A stretch of 64,000 nt of DNA from Bacteroidetes bacterium GWA2_40_15 (GCA_001768195.1 MENI01000096.1:1-64000), one strand, 5' to 3'; numbered from the stretch's first letter, positions 28,400 to 39,660 are shown. Numbers and translations are program-made. The notes: generated by a model not told the origin, from the sequence alone.

Positions 28400-28975
28400 T
28401 TAGTAGTGGTTATCAGCATCTGATATTGCCCTTAAAACTTTGCAGGGATTTCCTGCAGCCACAACATTGGAAGGGATATCCTTTGTAACAACACTTCCTG
28501 AGCCTATTACAGAGTTTTCTCCGATGGTAATGCCCGGATTGATCACCACATTTCCCCCGATCCAGACATTATTGCCGATTATTATTGGAAGTGCAAACTC
28601 ATATTCCTGGTTCCGCAGTTCATGGTGAACAGGGTGTCCTGCCGTATAAATTCCTACATTCGGCCCGATAAGAACATTGTCTCCGATAACTGTTTTTGCA
28701 CAATCGAGGATAATCAGATTGTAGTTCGAGTAGAAATTATTACCAATTGTGATATTGTATCCATAGTCGCACCGGAATGGTGGTTCGATAAAGAATTTTT
28801 CACCTGTACTGCCGAACAGTTTCCTTATAATTTCCTCTCTTTCCTGAATTTTTGAAGGATGCAGGGCATTGAAAATAAAAACAAGTTCTTTTGCATATTG
28901 TCTTTCTTCAAATAGTTCTTTTCCGAAAGCTTTGTAATGTTTCCCCGCATGGCTTTTTTCTTTTTCGGTCTGCAT
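28400..28975 (-). CDS. Maltose/galactoside-type sugar O-acetyltransferase
   Basis: This 191-residue protein starts with the Mac-type N-terminal region (about 8-60) and continues with left-handed beta-helix hexapeptide repeats: NITIGNNFYSNYNLIILD, VLIGPNVGIYTAGHPVH, IIIGNNVWIGGNVVINPG, SVIGSGSVVTKDIP and NPCKVLR. The His in GHPVH is the catalytic base of the NodL/LacA/Maa group. It transfers acetyl from acetyl-CoA to a sugar hydroxyl. It opens the run of sugar genes on the minus strand. Confidence 0.9.
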   Translation of the reverse strand: MQTEKEKSHAGKHYKAFGKELFEERQYAKELVFIFNALHPSKIQEREEIIRKLFGSTGEKFFIEPPFRCDYGYNITIGNNFYSNYNLIILDCAKTVIGDNVLIGPNVGIYTAGHPVHHELRNQEYEFALPIIIGNNVWIGGNVVINPGITIGENSVIGSGSVVTKDIPSNVVAAGNPCKVLRAISDADNHY

Positions 28976-29043
28976 TTCAGTTCTGCTGTTTATGTTAAGT
29001 ATAAAATGACAGGCTATATCATGGCTTTACGTTTGTCATTATA

Positions 29044-30063
29044 CTACCGGAGGGTTATAATTTTAGGGTTAGCCATAAACTCTATCCCATTCAGGTTTCC
29101 GACCACATTATAGAATCCTTCATCACTCCAGAATACGAATCCAGCCATTTCGGGAAAGCTGTTTTCAAGTTTCGCAAGCACGTCAAGACAATCACGTGGT
29201 GCTTCAGATTTTCCCCTGATACCCAGTTCAGCCCACCATATTACTTTCCCATGATTTTTTTTCTTTTCCACAGCCCATTCGTACTCCGAGAAGATCAGGC
29301 CTGTGCCATATCCGGATTTTCCTATTACGTCTACGTATTCATCTCCCGGATAATACTCCTCGAGGGCTCCATGTCCCTGGGTTGTATGATATGCCCATAT
29401 AATATTGTCAAGTCCTTTTGCGGTAAAATAATCATGGACCAGCCGGTGGAGCCTGATTCCGTTCTTACTTCCCTCTCTTGCGTGCCATTTGTTTTTATCA
29501 TTAAGCTCAACAAAGGGGGTATATACAACAGTAATTCCTCTTTCCCTCAGCCATTGCATATTATTAGCCATCCTGTCCATCTGATTATAGAAATTCGCTT
29601 TTACCGGATTATCACCAGGGGCAAAAATGGGATCGATTGAAACAGTATCCCTCCATCTTCCACCCATGGGGTTCGCGAAAAAATTATAAACTCCGGGGAT
29701 CAATCCCTTTTCCCACATCTTTTTAACACCTTCGTTCCATTCTGCATCGGTAAACGGGTTGTCATCATAGTCATATGTGATGCATCCATACCGGGGCATT
29801 TTCCCTGTGTGATCATATACCTTTTTCAGCCAGTTGGTCGGATGATCCATATCAGGGTTTTCATTATGCACCCAGGTTGCCATCTGTCCGAAAAGATAGG
29901 ATCCGTTTCCAAGGCTTTTCAGATAGTTAAAGACCTCATCTTTTGATTGGGAATTGACTTTGAAAGAAAAGGTTAAGAGTAAACATGTGAGTGCCAGTGA
30001 ATACAGCACTATCCTGTGGCTTATGTAATATTCCGTTAAAGCCTTTAATTTATTGTTTTTCAT
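29044..30063 (-). CDS. GH26-like endo-beta-mannanase
   Basis: This 339-residue exported protein has a signal anchor or late signal peptide (hydrophobic about residues 18-37, ending NSQ). The body fits GH26: YLFGQMATWVHNE near the start, YTPFVELNDKNKW with the presumed acid/base Glu (about 182), and VIWWAELG with the presumed nucleophile Glu (about 286), ending GFVFWSDEG. The spacing and motifs resemble beta-mannanases. It overlaps the rsgA gene by 14 bp. Confidence 0.75.
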   Translation of the reverse strand: MKNNKLKALTEYYISHRIVLYSLALTCLLLTFSFKVNSQSKDEVFNYLKSLGNGSYLFGQMATWVHNENPDMDHPTNWLKKVYDHTGKMPRYGCITYDYDDNPFTDAEWNEGVKKMWEKGLIPGVYNFFANPMGGRWRDTVSIDPIFAPGDNPVKANFYNQMDRMANNMQWLRERGITVVYTPFVELNDKNKWHAREGSKNGIRLHRLVHDYFTAKGLDNIIWAYHTTQGHGALEEYYPGDEYVDVIGKSGYGTGLIFSEYEWAVEKKKNHGKVIWWAELGIRGKSEAPRDCLDVLAKLENSFPEMAGFVFWSDEGFYNVVGNLNGIEFMANPKIITLR

Positions 30064-31120
30064 TTTTCTTCTTGTCTTTATAATAGTTCTTTATAATCTT
30101 TCCGAACACCTTGTCTTTTTTGCGTTTATCGGCCACAGTGGTCTGAAATCGTTCCTGCTCTTTTTGAATTTTCTGGTAGTTGTCATAAGAATCAATGTCG
30201 ATAACCCCATTATTGAGAGCATCAATTACTGCACAACCGGTTTCGTTAATATGTTTACAGTCGGGGAATCTGCATTTTAACGAAAGGGAGTGAATCTCCT
30301 GAAACGTTGTTTCAATTCCTGCTGCATCATCTGTCATTCCAAGCTCTTTCATACCTGGAGTGTCTATTATTATGCCACCATTTTCAAGAACAAATAATTC
30401 ACGATGATCAGTGATATGTCTTCCCTTGTTTGTGCTATGGCTTATTGGTCCGGTTTTGAGGATGTTCCTTTTCAATAAATTATTGATCAGGGTAGATTTG
30501 CCAACTCCTGAGGATCCCACGACACAGTATGTCTTACCTGCTTGTATATTTTCTAATATTTGGTCGAGTCCTTTAAGAGTCATGTTACTGAGCAGGATGT
30601 ACTTTACTTTTTTGTCCCTTTTTTCAAGGTTGCTGATAGCATCCGGGATATCTTTTCCGGCGGACAAGTCAATTTTACTGATTACCAGAACAGGTTCAAT
30701 ACCAGCGGAATAGCAGATTGTAAGATATCTTTCAAGTCTGTTGATACTAAAATTATTGTTTATTGCCTGAATTATAAAAGCAACATCAACATTAGTCGCG
30801 ATTATTTGTTTCTCTCCGATTTTGCCGACAGCCTGTCTTTCAAGGACTGATTTTCTTGGCAGGATATTATGAATAATTGCCTGGTCAGAATCATAAACAG
30901 TCATTGTTACCCAGTCACCAACTGCAGGGAAGTCAGCCCTTGAATTTGCTGAGAATCTAAGGCTTCCTGTAATCTCAGCATCATACTCATTATCGCCGGT
31001 TGAAACGACATATCTTTCCCGGTGTTCCTGGGTTACTCGGCCTGCTGAAAAGTTTGAAAGTTTGTTGTCATTCAGGTATGAGCTGAGCTCGTTAGTTAAT
31101 CCAAGGTCAAATAGGGTCAT
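30050..31120 (-). CDS. rsgA: Ribosome small-subunit-dependent GTPase A
   Basis: This 356-residue protein shows the RsgA order: OB fold (about 25-110), circularly permuted GTPase motifs with SKID (G4, about residue 155), then the P-loop GSSGVGKSTLIN (about 200) and DTPGMKELG (G3, about 248), and a zinc knuckle CRFPDCKHINETGC. It matures the 30S subunit. Its 3' end overlaps the GH26-like gene, an unusual pairing for a housekeeping gene. Confidence 0.95.
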   Translation of the reverse strand: MTLFDLGLTNELSSYLNDNKLSNFSAGRVTQEHRERYVVSTGDNEYDAEITGSLRFSANSRADFPAVGDWVTMTVYDSDQAIIHNILPRKSVLERQAVGKIGEKQIIATNVDVAFIIQAINNNFSINRLERYLTICYSAGIEPVLVISKIDLSAGKDIPDAISNLEKRDKKVKYILLSNMTLKGLDQILENIQAGKTYCVVGSSGVGKSTLINNLLKRNILKTGPISHSTNKGRHITDHRELFVLENGGIIIDTPGMKELGMTDDAAGIETTFQEIHSLSLKCRFPDCKHINETGCAVIDALNNGVIDIDSYDNYQKIQKEQERFQTTVADKRKKDKVFGKIIKNYYKDKKKNEKQ

Positions 31121-31280
31121 TTCTGTTCTGATATTAAAAACTCAAAACACTTAATTATTATTCGTAAAAATAGCATACTTTAACAAACAATATATTTTAA
31201 ATGGCAATCAAATGAGATTGCCTTCTTTATTATTATTATTTTCAAAAGTCTGAGGTTTTGAGTTATTTTGCAATCATTTA

Positions 31281-31353
31281 CGGTCCGTAGCTCAGCTGGT
31301 AGAGCACGTGACTCTTAATCATGGGGTCGAGGGTTCGATCCCCTCCGGACCGA
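31281..31353 (+). tRNA. tRNA-Lys (CTT)
   Basis: All arms can be drawn: acceptor CGGTCCG/CGGACCG (7 bp), D-stem GCTC/GAGC with loop AGCTGGTA, anticodon stem CGTGA/TCATG with loop CTCTTAA (anticodon CTT), five-base variable loop, and T-arm GAGGG TTCGATC CCCTC. The discriminator base is A. CCA is not encoded. It is on the plus strand between rsgA and katG. Confidence 0.96.
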
Positions 31354-31363
31354 CAAAAACAAA

Positions 31364-31386
31364 AGGGTGTCTCAAAGGGGCACCCT
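31364..31386. terminator. Hairpin terminator candidate between tRNA-Lys and katG
   Basis: The arms AGGGTG and CACCCT form a stem (the pairing extends to about 8 of 10 bp with GGGG/TCTC). It lies 10 bp after the tRNA and 54 bp after the katG stop codon, so it could end transcription from either side. Confidence 0.55.
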
Positions 31387-31440
31387 CTTGTCATATCAAT
31401 CCCGATCTTCTACTCCGTTAATTTCGGGTTACTCTGAAAA

Positions 31441-33726
<2,286 letters not shown>

Positions 33727-33741
33727 TTAGTTTTTAATTAA

Positions 33742-34167
33742 TCATTCATTGTCTTTCAAAAACTTACCTATTACCTGAAGCTTTACATCTTCAATTTTAA
33801 AATCCGGGATCTTCTTATTTTCGAAATACTTATCTATCATTTCATTAAGCTCTTTATCAAAAAAATCCTCAATTCTATTGGATTCGGAGCAATATAAATG
33901 ATGGTGGTTTTCCATTACGGCATCATATCTCATAACATCCCTTTCCGTTTTTACTTTTTTTATTAATTCATTAACAACTAAAGCATCAAGAACTTTGTAG
34001 ACTGTTGCTGTTGCAATATTTGGATGGTTATTTCGGATATAGTCAATTATGTTTTCAGCAGTCGGATGATTATTGAGTTTTATAATAGCTTCCAAAATAG
34101 CAATCCTTTGAGGAGTCACTTTTAGTCCTTTCTCAATCAGTTTATTTCTTATTTCGGATATTTTCAT
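33742..34167 (-). CDS. Fur-family regulator, probably PerR-type
   Basis: This 141-residue protein has the Fur winged helix (about 10-85, including TPQRIAILEAI and TATVYKVLDALVVNELI) and a dimerisation domain starting HHHLYCSESNRIEDF. The regulatory-metal His residues are present (ENHHHLYC). The CxxC pairs that bind structural zinc in most Fur and PerR proteins are missing: only one Cys is left in the first pair and none at the C-terminus. The position directly upstream of katG points to peroxide response. Confidence 0.88.
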   Translation of the reverse strand: MKISEIRNKLIEKGLKVTPQRIAILEAIIKLNNHPTAENIIDYIRNNHPNIATATVYKVLDALVVNELIKKVKTERDVMRYDAVMENHHHLYCSESNRIEDFFDKELNEMIDKYFENKKIPDFKIEDVKLQVIGKFLKDNE

Positions 34168-34182
34168 TACTAATAATTTTCA

Positions 34183-34195
34183 AATGATAGTCATT
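34183..34195. promoter_or_regulatory. Fur/PerR box before the fur-katG operon
   Basis: AATGATAGTCATT is a palindrome with AATGA/TCATT arms and differs by one base from the core AATGATAATCATT of the classic Fur box. It lies 16 bp before the ATG of the fur-like gene, in the expected place for autoregulation of the fur-katG operon. Confidence 0.7.
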
Positions 34196-34291
34196 CTCCT
34201 ATAATAATAAGCAAATTTAAGTTAATATTTTAAGAAAGTCAATTATATCCAATATTATTTTTCATTGGAGGCGGATAGAAATGACATGCTG

Positions 34292-36799
34292 TCACTTAAC
34301 CCTGAACGGTTTTACTTTCCATATCTTATTACAATAATCCTGGATAGACCGGTCTGATGAAAACTTGCCCATCCTGGCCACGTTCATAATTGCCATCTTG
34401 CTCCATTTACTGGGATTCATCCATGTGTTGGCAACTAAGTTCTGGCAGGCAATATATAAAGGATAATCAGCCATAAGCATAAACGGATCATGCCATAACA
34501 GGTTGTCGGTGATGGGCTTGAACAGTTTGCAGTCGCCATTGGAGAAACAGCCTGAATTAATCATGTTTATTACTTCGTGTAACTCTTTGTTATGATCGTA
34601 AATAAAGTGCGGGTTGTACTCGTTACGTTTGGCTTCATCAACCTGTGCGGCAGTGAGGCCAAACAGGAAGAAATTTTCGTCACCCACTTCTTCCCGTATC
34701 TCGACATTAGCCCCATCGAGCGTGCCGATGGTGAGAGCACCATTCATAGAAAACTTCATGTTGCCGGTACCACTTGCTTCTTTGCCCGCTGTTGATATCT
34801 GTTCTGAAAGATCTGCTGCCGGGTAAATATGCTGTGCATTTGTTACATTGAAGTCAGGGAAAAAAACCACTTTGAGCCGATCCTTGACATCAGGGTCGGA
34901 GTTTACTACATCACCCACCGAATTGATCAGCTTGATCATGAGTTTAGCAGTATAATATCCCGGAGCTGCCTTGCCACCAAAAATGAATGTGCGGGGAACA
35001 ATATCAATGTCTGGGTTTTGCTTTATACGCGAGTAAAGTGTAATGATATTCAACACATTAAGGTGTTGCCGTTTGTACTCGTGAATGCGCTTTACCTGAA
35101 TATCGAACATGGAAGAAGGATCAACGATAATGCCGGTTCTTTCTTTAATTAAAGTAGAGAGGAGTTTTTTATTCTCCAGTTTTACATTCCTGAATTGTTC
35201 TCTGAAAGCGGCATCTCCGGCAAACGGTTCCAGCTTACGCAATTCATCAAGCTTTCCTGGCCATTTATCACCTATAGAATCTGTAATAAGCTTGCTTAAT
35301 CCCGGATTACTCAATACAATAAAGCGACGCGGTGTTACTCCGTTAGTTACATTATGGAAACGTTGCGGGAACATTTCCACCCAGTCATGTAACACTTGTT
35401 TCTTGAGAAGTTCAGTATGAAGCGCTGCCACACCGTTAATTGCATTGCTGCCTGCACAGGCAAGATTAGCCATGCGGATATATTTTCCTCCGGTTTCATC
35501 AATAATAGACATTCGCGATAGTTTACCTTCATCTCCAGGGAACTGTTTGCTTACTTCTTTCAGAAAGCGGTAATTAATTTCATAAATAATCTCCAGCACT
35601 CGTGGTATCAGGTACGCGAAGAGGCCTACAGACCATTTTTCCAATGCTTCAGGAAGCAGGGTATGGTTAGTATAACTAAATGTTTTACAGGTTGTATCCC
35701 ATGCTGTGTCCCAATCAATTTTATATTCATCCACCAGTATTCGCATAAGTTCAGCTACAGATACTGAAGGATGTGTATCATTAAGCTGTATGGCCCATCT
35801 TTTATGAAAATCCTGTGGCCTTCCATCAAATCTGAGATGCATATTCATCATATCCTGCAGAGAGCATGAAACAAAAAAGTACTGTTGTTTGAGACGCAGC
35901 TTCTTCCCTTCAAGCATTTCATCATTGGGATATAAAACTTTGCTGATATTTTCGGACTTCACCTTATAGTCTACCGCTTTATAATAATCGCCCTGATTGA
36001 ATGATGAAAAGTCAAATGATTCCTCGGCTTCAGACTTCCACAGACGTAGAAAATTGCATGAGAGTACTTTGTATCCCATGATAGGTGTATCGCAGGGTAT
36101 CCCGGTAACTTTATAGGCAGGTTTCCAGCGGAAACATTTACGACCTCCGGAGTCTGTATATGATTCGGTATGTCCACCGAAATTGACACTGACAGCAAGT
36201 TCGGGTCTGACGCTCTCCCATGGATTTCCTTTACGCAGCCATTTGTCAGTTTTTTCAACCTGCCAGCCATCACGGATCTCCTGATCGAAAATGCCAAACT
36301 CATAGCGTATTCCATAACCAATAGCTGGTATTTGTTGTGAGGCAAGCGAGTCGATATAGCAGGCAGCCAAACGACCTAAACCCCCATTGCCAAGCCCGGG
36401 TTCTTCTTCCTGTACTATTATCTTGTCGAAATTGAAACCAAGCTCTTCAACCACCTGCTTCATCTCTTCAAAAATATCAAGGGCAATAAGGTTAACGCCT
36501 AAATGAGGACCCATAAGAAACTCTGCAGACAGGTAACTAACCAACCGTACATTTTTATCTTCAAACACTGCATTCATTGTCTTATGTTCCCGTTGTAACA
36601 GTCTGTCGCGTATGGTATATGAAACAGCCATGTACAAATCATTAAGGGAAGTATTCACAATGTTACGGCCCTGCTGGTAAAACAGATGTTCAGCAACTCC
36701 CTGTTTCAGGGATTCCACATCCATACCGGTGCGCACATTGATAGTTGTTGCCTGAACGCTCTTACGTTTAGTATCGTATGAATACCTCTTTTTTGCCAT
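34292..36799 (-). CDS. glgP: Glycogen/starch/alpha-glucan phosphorylase
   Basis: This 835-residue protein has the normal length of the family. The start region QGVAEHLFYQQGRN is followed by GLGNGGLGRLAACYIDSLAS, IQLNDTHPSVSVAELMRIL and the PLP-lysine block KEASGTGNMKFSMNGALTIG (Lys about 680). It releases glucose 1-phosphate from alpha-1,4-glucans in the cytoplasm. It reads on the minus strand; its 5' region carries the DUF4256 remnant. A TACCTTTT box about 50 bp upstream may be its -7 element. Confidence 0.97.
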   Translation of the reverse strand: MAKKRYSYDTKRKSVQATTINVRTGMDVESLKQGVAEHLFYQQGRNIVNTSLNDLYMAVSYTIRDRLLQREHKTMNAVFEDKNVRLVSYLSAEFLMGPHLGVNLIALDIFEEMKQVVEELGFNFDKIIVQEEEPGLGNGGLGRLAACYIDSLASQQIPAIGYGIRYEFGIFDQEIRDGWQVEKTDKWLRKGNPWESVRPELAVSVNFGGHTESYTDSGGRKCFRWKPAYKVTGIPCDTPIMGYKVLSCNFLRLWKSEAEESFDFSSFNQGDYYKAVDYKVKSENISKVLYPNDEMLEGKKLRLKQQYFFVSCSLQDMMNMHLRFDGRPQDFHKRWAIQLNDTHPSVSVAELMRILVDEYKIDWDTAWDTTCKTFSYTNHTLLPEALEKWSVGLFAYLIPRVLEIIYEINYRFLKEVSKQFPGDEGKLSRMSIIDETGGKYIRMANLACAGSNAINGVAALHTELLKKQVLHDWVEMFPQRFHNVTNGVTPRRFIVLSNPGLSKLITDSIGDKWPGKLDELRKLEPFAGDAAFREQFRNVKLENKKLLSTLIKERTGIIVDPSSMFDIQVKRIHEYKRQHLNVLNIITLYSRIKQNPDIDIVPRTFIFGGKAAPGYYTAKLMIKLINSVGDVVNSDPDVKDRLKVVFFPDFNVTNAQHIYPAADLSEQISTAGKEASGTGNMKFSMNGALTIGTLDGANVEIREEVGDENFFLFGLTAAQVDEAKRNEYNPHFIYDHNKELHEVINMINSGCFSNGDCKLFKPITDNLLWHDPFMLMADYPLYIACQNLVANTWMNPSKWSKMAIMNVARMGKFSSDRSIQDYCNKIWKVKPFRVK

Positions 36800-36945
36800 A
36801 GAAATATCTCTTTAAATGCTCCAACTGCTATTCTTAAAACAGTCAGGAAAAGGTACGAAAAAAAATTGTTTTGCTTTTTAGTAAAAAGGAATAGCAGTTG
36901 TCCGGATACTGTAATGAAAATTTCCCTTAAAAGCTCAATGCCCAT

Positions 36946-37080
36946 GGCAGCAGCCAAATCAATAGCGTTATTTTCCGGTTTATGTTCTTTCCTTGACTCC
37001 AGCCCTTCACGGTCGTAACAAAGACTTCTGCGACCTTTAGGACTTTCCGCTGAACAATCATAAAAAATGCATTCGTCCAT
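36946..37080 (-). pseudogene. DUF4256 gene fragment
   Basis: The frame from ATG 37080 encodes IFYDCSAESPKGRRSLCYD, then ESRKEHKPENNAIDLAAAMG and IELL, a stretch recalled as the conserved centre of DUF4256 proteins (usually about 185 residues). After IELL the similarity stops and the DNA becomes the glgP upstream region. Both the N-terminal and C-terminal parts are missing. The fragment begins next to cassette element A and probably represents a truncated cassette. Confidence 0.65.
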
Positions 37081-37140
37081 CTTATTTTACTTTCTGACAC
37101 TGATTTCTGAATTAAATTATTAGTTTCAATGTTCTCCCGT

Positions 37141-37360
37141 TTCTAATAGTTTAGAAAGGTTAAACCTTCTGGCGGTATAATTAGTAAGCGTTACCCGACG
37201 AATCCGCCAATCGGCGGAGAAGTCGTGGTCTGGGTTTATCACAAGTTACAAAACTGTCATGGGTGCAGGAGTAAAAGTTGAGGAGCGTAGCGACGAAAAC
37301 CCGCCATGGCGGGGCAAAAACCGTGACAGGCAACTTACCTTTATTGTCCGTAATATAAGG
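37141..37360 (-). repeat. attC-like element A, after the DUF1801 gene
   Basis: Read on the minus strand, the element begins 8 bp after the DUF1801 stop with the motif TTATATTACGGACAATAAAG and GGTAAGTTGCC. It contains two strong palindromes, CCCGCCATGGCGGG (37300-37313) and TCCGCCAATCGGCGGA (37203-37218), and ends in a region with GGTTTAACC. The start motif and GGTAAGTTG are shared with elements C and E. Confidence 0.55.
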
Positions 37361-37368
37361 CGTTCCAT

Positions 37369-37797
37369 TTAATTAACCTTATAAGTTTTTTTCATATCAG
37401 AAACTGAAGTTGAGATTATTTCTTTCAATACATCAAAGTTGATATCCTCAATCTTATTGACATAAATACATGACCCAGAACTGATTTTATATTTACCGAG
37501 TTTACTCAGTAAGTCTTTATAATTATTGACTCCTGATATGATGTATATTGCTATGTATTGTTTACGTGGTGAAAATCCCGTTAACGGCCAATCACCTTCT
37601 TGTTTACTACGATCAGACTTGTAATGATACGAACCATATCCTATCATATTGTTGTTCCATAAGGAAGGTTTTTCTTTTACTACACTATCGAAGAGTTTTT
37701 TCAATTCCAAACTATCTACCCGTTTTTTTTCGGGCTCAACACTCATCAGAAATTTATCAATATCAAAATCACTTGGTTTTGTTTTAATTTCACTCAT
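37369..37797 (-). CDS. DUF1801 domain protein
   Basis: This 142-residue protein shows the DUF1801 signature: MIGYGSYHYKSDRSKQEGDW followed by PLTGFSPRKQYIAIYI, then LLSKLGKYKISSGSCIYVNK and a conserved tail (VLKEIISTSV). Biochemical role unknown. Unlike its neighbours it has a near-perfect Shine-Dalgarno sequence, and it is flanked by attC-like elements A and B, as expected of a gene cassette. Confidence 0.85.
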   Translation of the reverse strand: MSEIKTKPSDFDIDKFLMSVEPEKKRVDSLELKKLFDSVVKEKPSLWNNNMIGYGSYHYKSDRSKQEGDWPLTGFSPRKQYIAIYIISGVNNYKDLLSKLGKYKISSGSCIYVNKIEDINFDVLKEIISTSVSDMKKTYKVN

Positions 37798-37801
37798 AGT
37801 A

Positions 37802-37808
37802 TCTCCTT
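37802..37808 (-). promoter_or_regulatory. Strong Shine-Dalgarno of the DUF1801 gene
   Basis: On the minus strand AAGGAGA lies four bases before the ATG at 37797. Most Bacteroidota genes, including those nearby, lack such a site and use A-rich leaders. It supports the start codon and hints at foreign origin of this gene. Confidence 0.75.
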
Positions 37809-37924
37809 CTTTTTGTATATTATCAGTAAGATAACAATTTTCGAAACAGGTTTGTTGGTTATCTGGTCAGAATTTATTCTTACAAGACAATTCGTCCTGA
37901 AATTATCTTATTTGCAGGATTTTA

Positions 37925-38020
37925 ATGCCTAAAACGGCCCGGCAATAAAAGGAATTTGTGTTGCTGAGTGAATGGAGGCTGGAGCAGACAAACAAATAGC
38001 ATTGTCCATGCTTGTTATCT
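37925..38020 (-). repeat. attC-like element B, after the DUF6855-like pseudogene
   Basis: On the minus strand the element begins about 20 bp after the stop codon with AGATAACAAGCATGGACAAT and ends GCCGGGCCGTTTTAGGCAT. The left motif (taAC..GGACAATGCT) matches elements F and G, and the right end (CCGGGCC) matches D and E. Length about 96 bp. Confidence 0.55.
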
Positions 38021-38040
38021 GTAGTGTTTTTCGTATTCTG

Positions 38041-38454
38041 CTACGTCGCTCTCATTTTATTTCCCTTTGCATCATGAGTTACTTCGGCAAGCCCAAGTTT
38101 TTCCATTAATGGCGGAATATACATCCCAAATCGCCCGCGAAGTCCTTTCTTTAGTCCATACCAACCACCAACAGGATTATTTTCAGAACGTCCCCAGGCT
38201 TCAACTGTTCCTCCTTTTGCAGGTTTTTGTTCGTCTGCACTTCCAATCTCCATCCAATCTCCATGCTTTTTAAGCATCGCATGAAGATCATCAAGACATC
38301 TATAGTTATAGTATAATACAGTCTTGCCAACAGTACATACGAGCACTTCTCAGTTGTCCTTCACATCCTTGTGCATCGTAAAGTCGGATGAAAGAGGCGG
38401 CGTTTTAATCGTCCATGGATTTTTTTTTGTGCCTTTTTCTGTTGTCATCGTCAT
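38041..38454 (-). pseudogene. DUF6855-like small protein gene with in-frame TGA
   Basis: The frame starts with ATG at 38454 (MTMTTEKGTKKNPWTIKTPP) and runs through SSDFTMHKDVKDN to a TGA at 38352-38350, then continues EVLVCTVGKTVLYYNYRCLD to the end (137 codons in all). The downstream part (GTVEAWGRSENNPVGGWYGL) is a strongly conserved small-protein family recalled as DUF6855. One codon change separates it from an intact gene. Flanked by element B, it looks like a former cassette gene. Confidence 0.72.
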
Positions 38455-38616
38455 ATATTTTATTTGTAAATATGTCTAAATTAAACACAATTCAATTCTA
38501 TATTGTTCAAAGTCATAATGTTTGCAGTAGTTCCAAACGTTGTTATGGGCTTAAAACAACACGGAAATATTTTCTGCATTACAAATGCAGACAAGTAAGG
38601 GGAAAATAATTTATGC

Positions 38617-39033
38617 CTATTTCTTACCCATACCCATTACCCAGGCAATTACTACTCCGGTAATAGCCGACATAATTGTGAAAACAATAATATCAACAAA
38701 CATTGCGGTTAGATTCGAAAACATACTGGTCATAGCATAAAAACTGAGATCAAGATAAAGAGATAACAACAATCCTGTGATTGCTGCAACTTTTGCTCCT
38801 GCCATTATACCTGTGGTGTTTGACCAACTGAATACTATTGACAACAGGAATCCAAGAGCGAGATTAGATAAAACCAACGCCCACCAAATCATTTCTTGCA
38901 TTGGTCTCATAGCACATTGATTGTAATTAGCTGTCAAGTAATCCATTAGTAGTACTCCATAAATTAACCATCCTAGCAGGAAGAAACTCACACCTCCGGT
39001 TATTCCTCCGAGTAAAATCTTGTTTGTTTTCAT
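38617..39033 (-). CDS. Small four-helix membrane protein of unknown function
   Basis: This 138-residue protein has four predicted membrane helices (about 7-31, 47-70, 77-97 and 106-134). Helix 1 begins ILLGGITGGVSFFLLGWLIY, a pattern seen in widely spread but uncharacterised Bacteroidota membrane proteins. The leader carries a threefold TAAAAATT-type repeat just before the ATG. No clear attC-like element follows it. Confidence 0.7.
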   Translation of the reverse strand: MKTNKILLGGITGGVSFFLLGWLIYGVLLMDYLTANYNQCAMRPMQEMIWWALVLSNLALGFLLSIVFSWSNTTGIMAGAKVAAITGLLLSLYLDLSFYAMTSMFSNLTAMFVDIIVFTIMSAITGVVIAWVMGMGKK

Positions 39034-39493
39034 AATTTTTAATTTTTAATTTTTAAAAAGCTTTTTGATGTAGTCCCGTTTTTTGAGTGGTTGCTGGTTT
39101 CCACTGTTGAAATGAAATATTAAAACATTTTCTAAATGTCAGAAAGTATCTCGGTCCGTTGTTTCAATGCTGTTTTTTAAGCTTGGCCAAAACAACTTAA
39201 TAAATGTAATTGGTTGCATTTATTTGCGCTTTAGGTGAAGCCTGTACTAAATTTAAACATCCTGATAAACAGGTGTATATACAATTTGCTTGTGATTGTC
39301 ATTTAATTGTGTTTATTTAATTAAAATCAAATCAAATCATATAGATGTTTTTCTAACAAACAATTCAAGTTTAAATTTGTTCTTACAAAATATGGAGTTA
39401 TAAAAATTATTTAGTTGAAAATACCAATCCTTGTAGACGGTAAAGAGTTATTTCGTCATGAATAATCACAATATTATGGGAATGAGAAAGATT

Positions 39494-39660
39494 GAGCCTT
39501 TACTGGTGAAATAGAGCTTAAACTTTCATACTTCTTGTCTATGGCTAAAATGCAAAGCATCTTTGCTGCTCTGTCAGGGGCAGATGAAATTGTCTTGAAA
39601 ATATAGTAAATAAGTTTTGGCATGTCTTTAGTCAGGTCTGATTTTACAAGTCCCGGAGCT
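39494..39660 (-). pseudogene. Possible short-chain dehydrogenase C-terminal remnant
   Basis: One minus-strand frame reads APGLVKSDLTKDMPKLIYYI, then SAPDRAAKMLCILAIDKKYE. This resembles the C-terminal part of short-chain dehydrogenases (HPG.V.TDL... then .PE..A....YLA). No start or NAD-binding motif is found nearby. The rest of the 749-bp gap 39034-39782 shows no gene. Confidence 0.4.
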
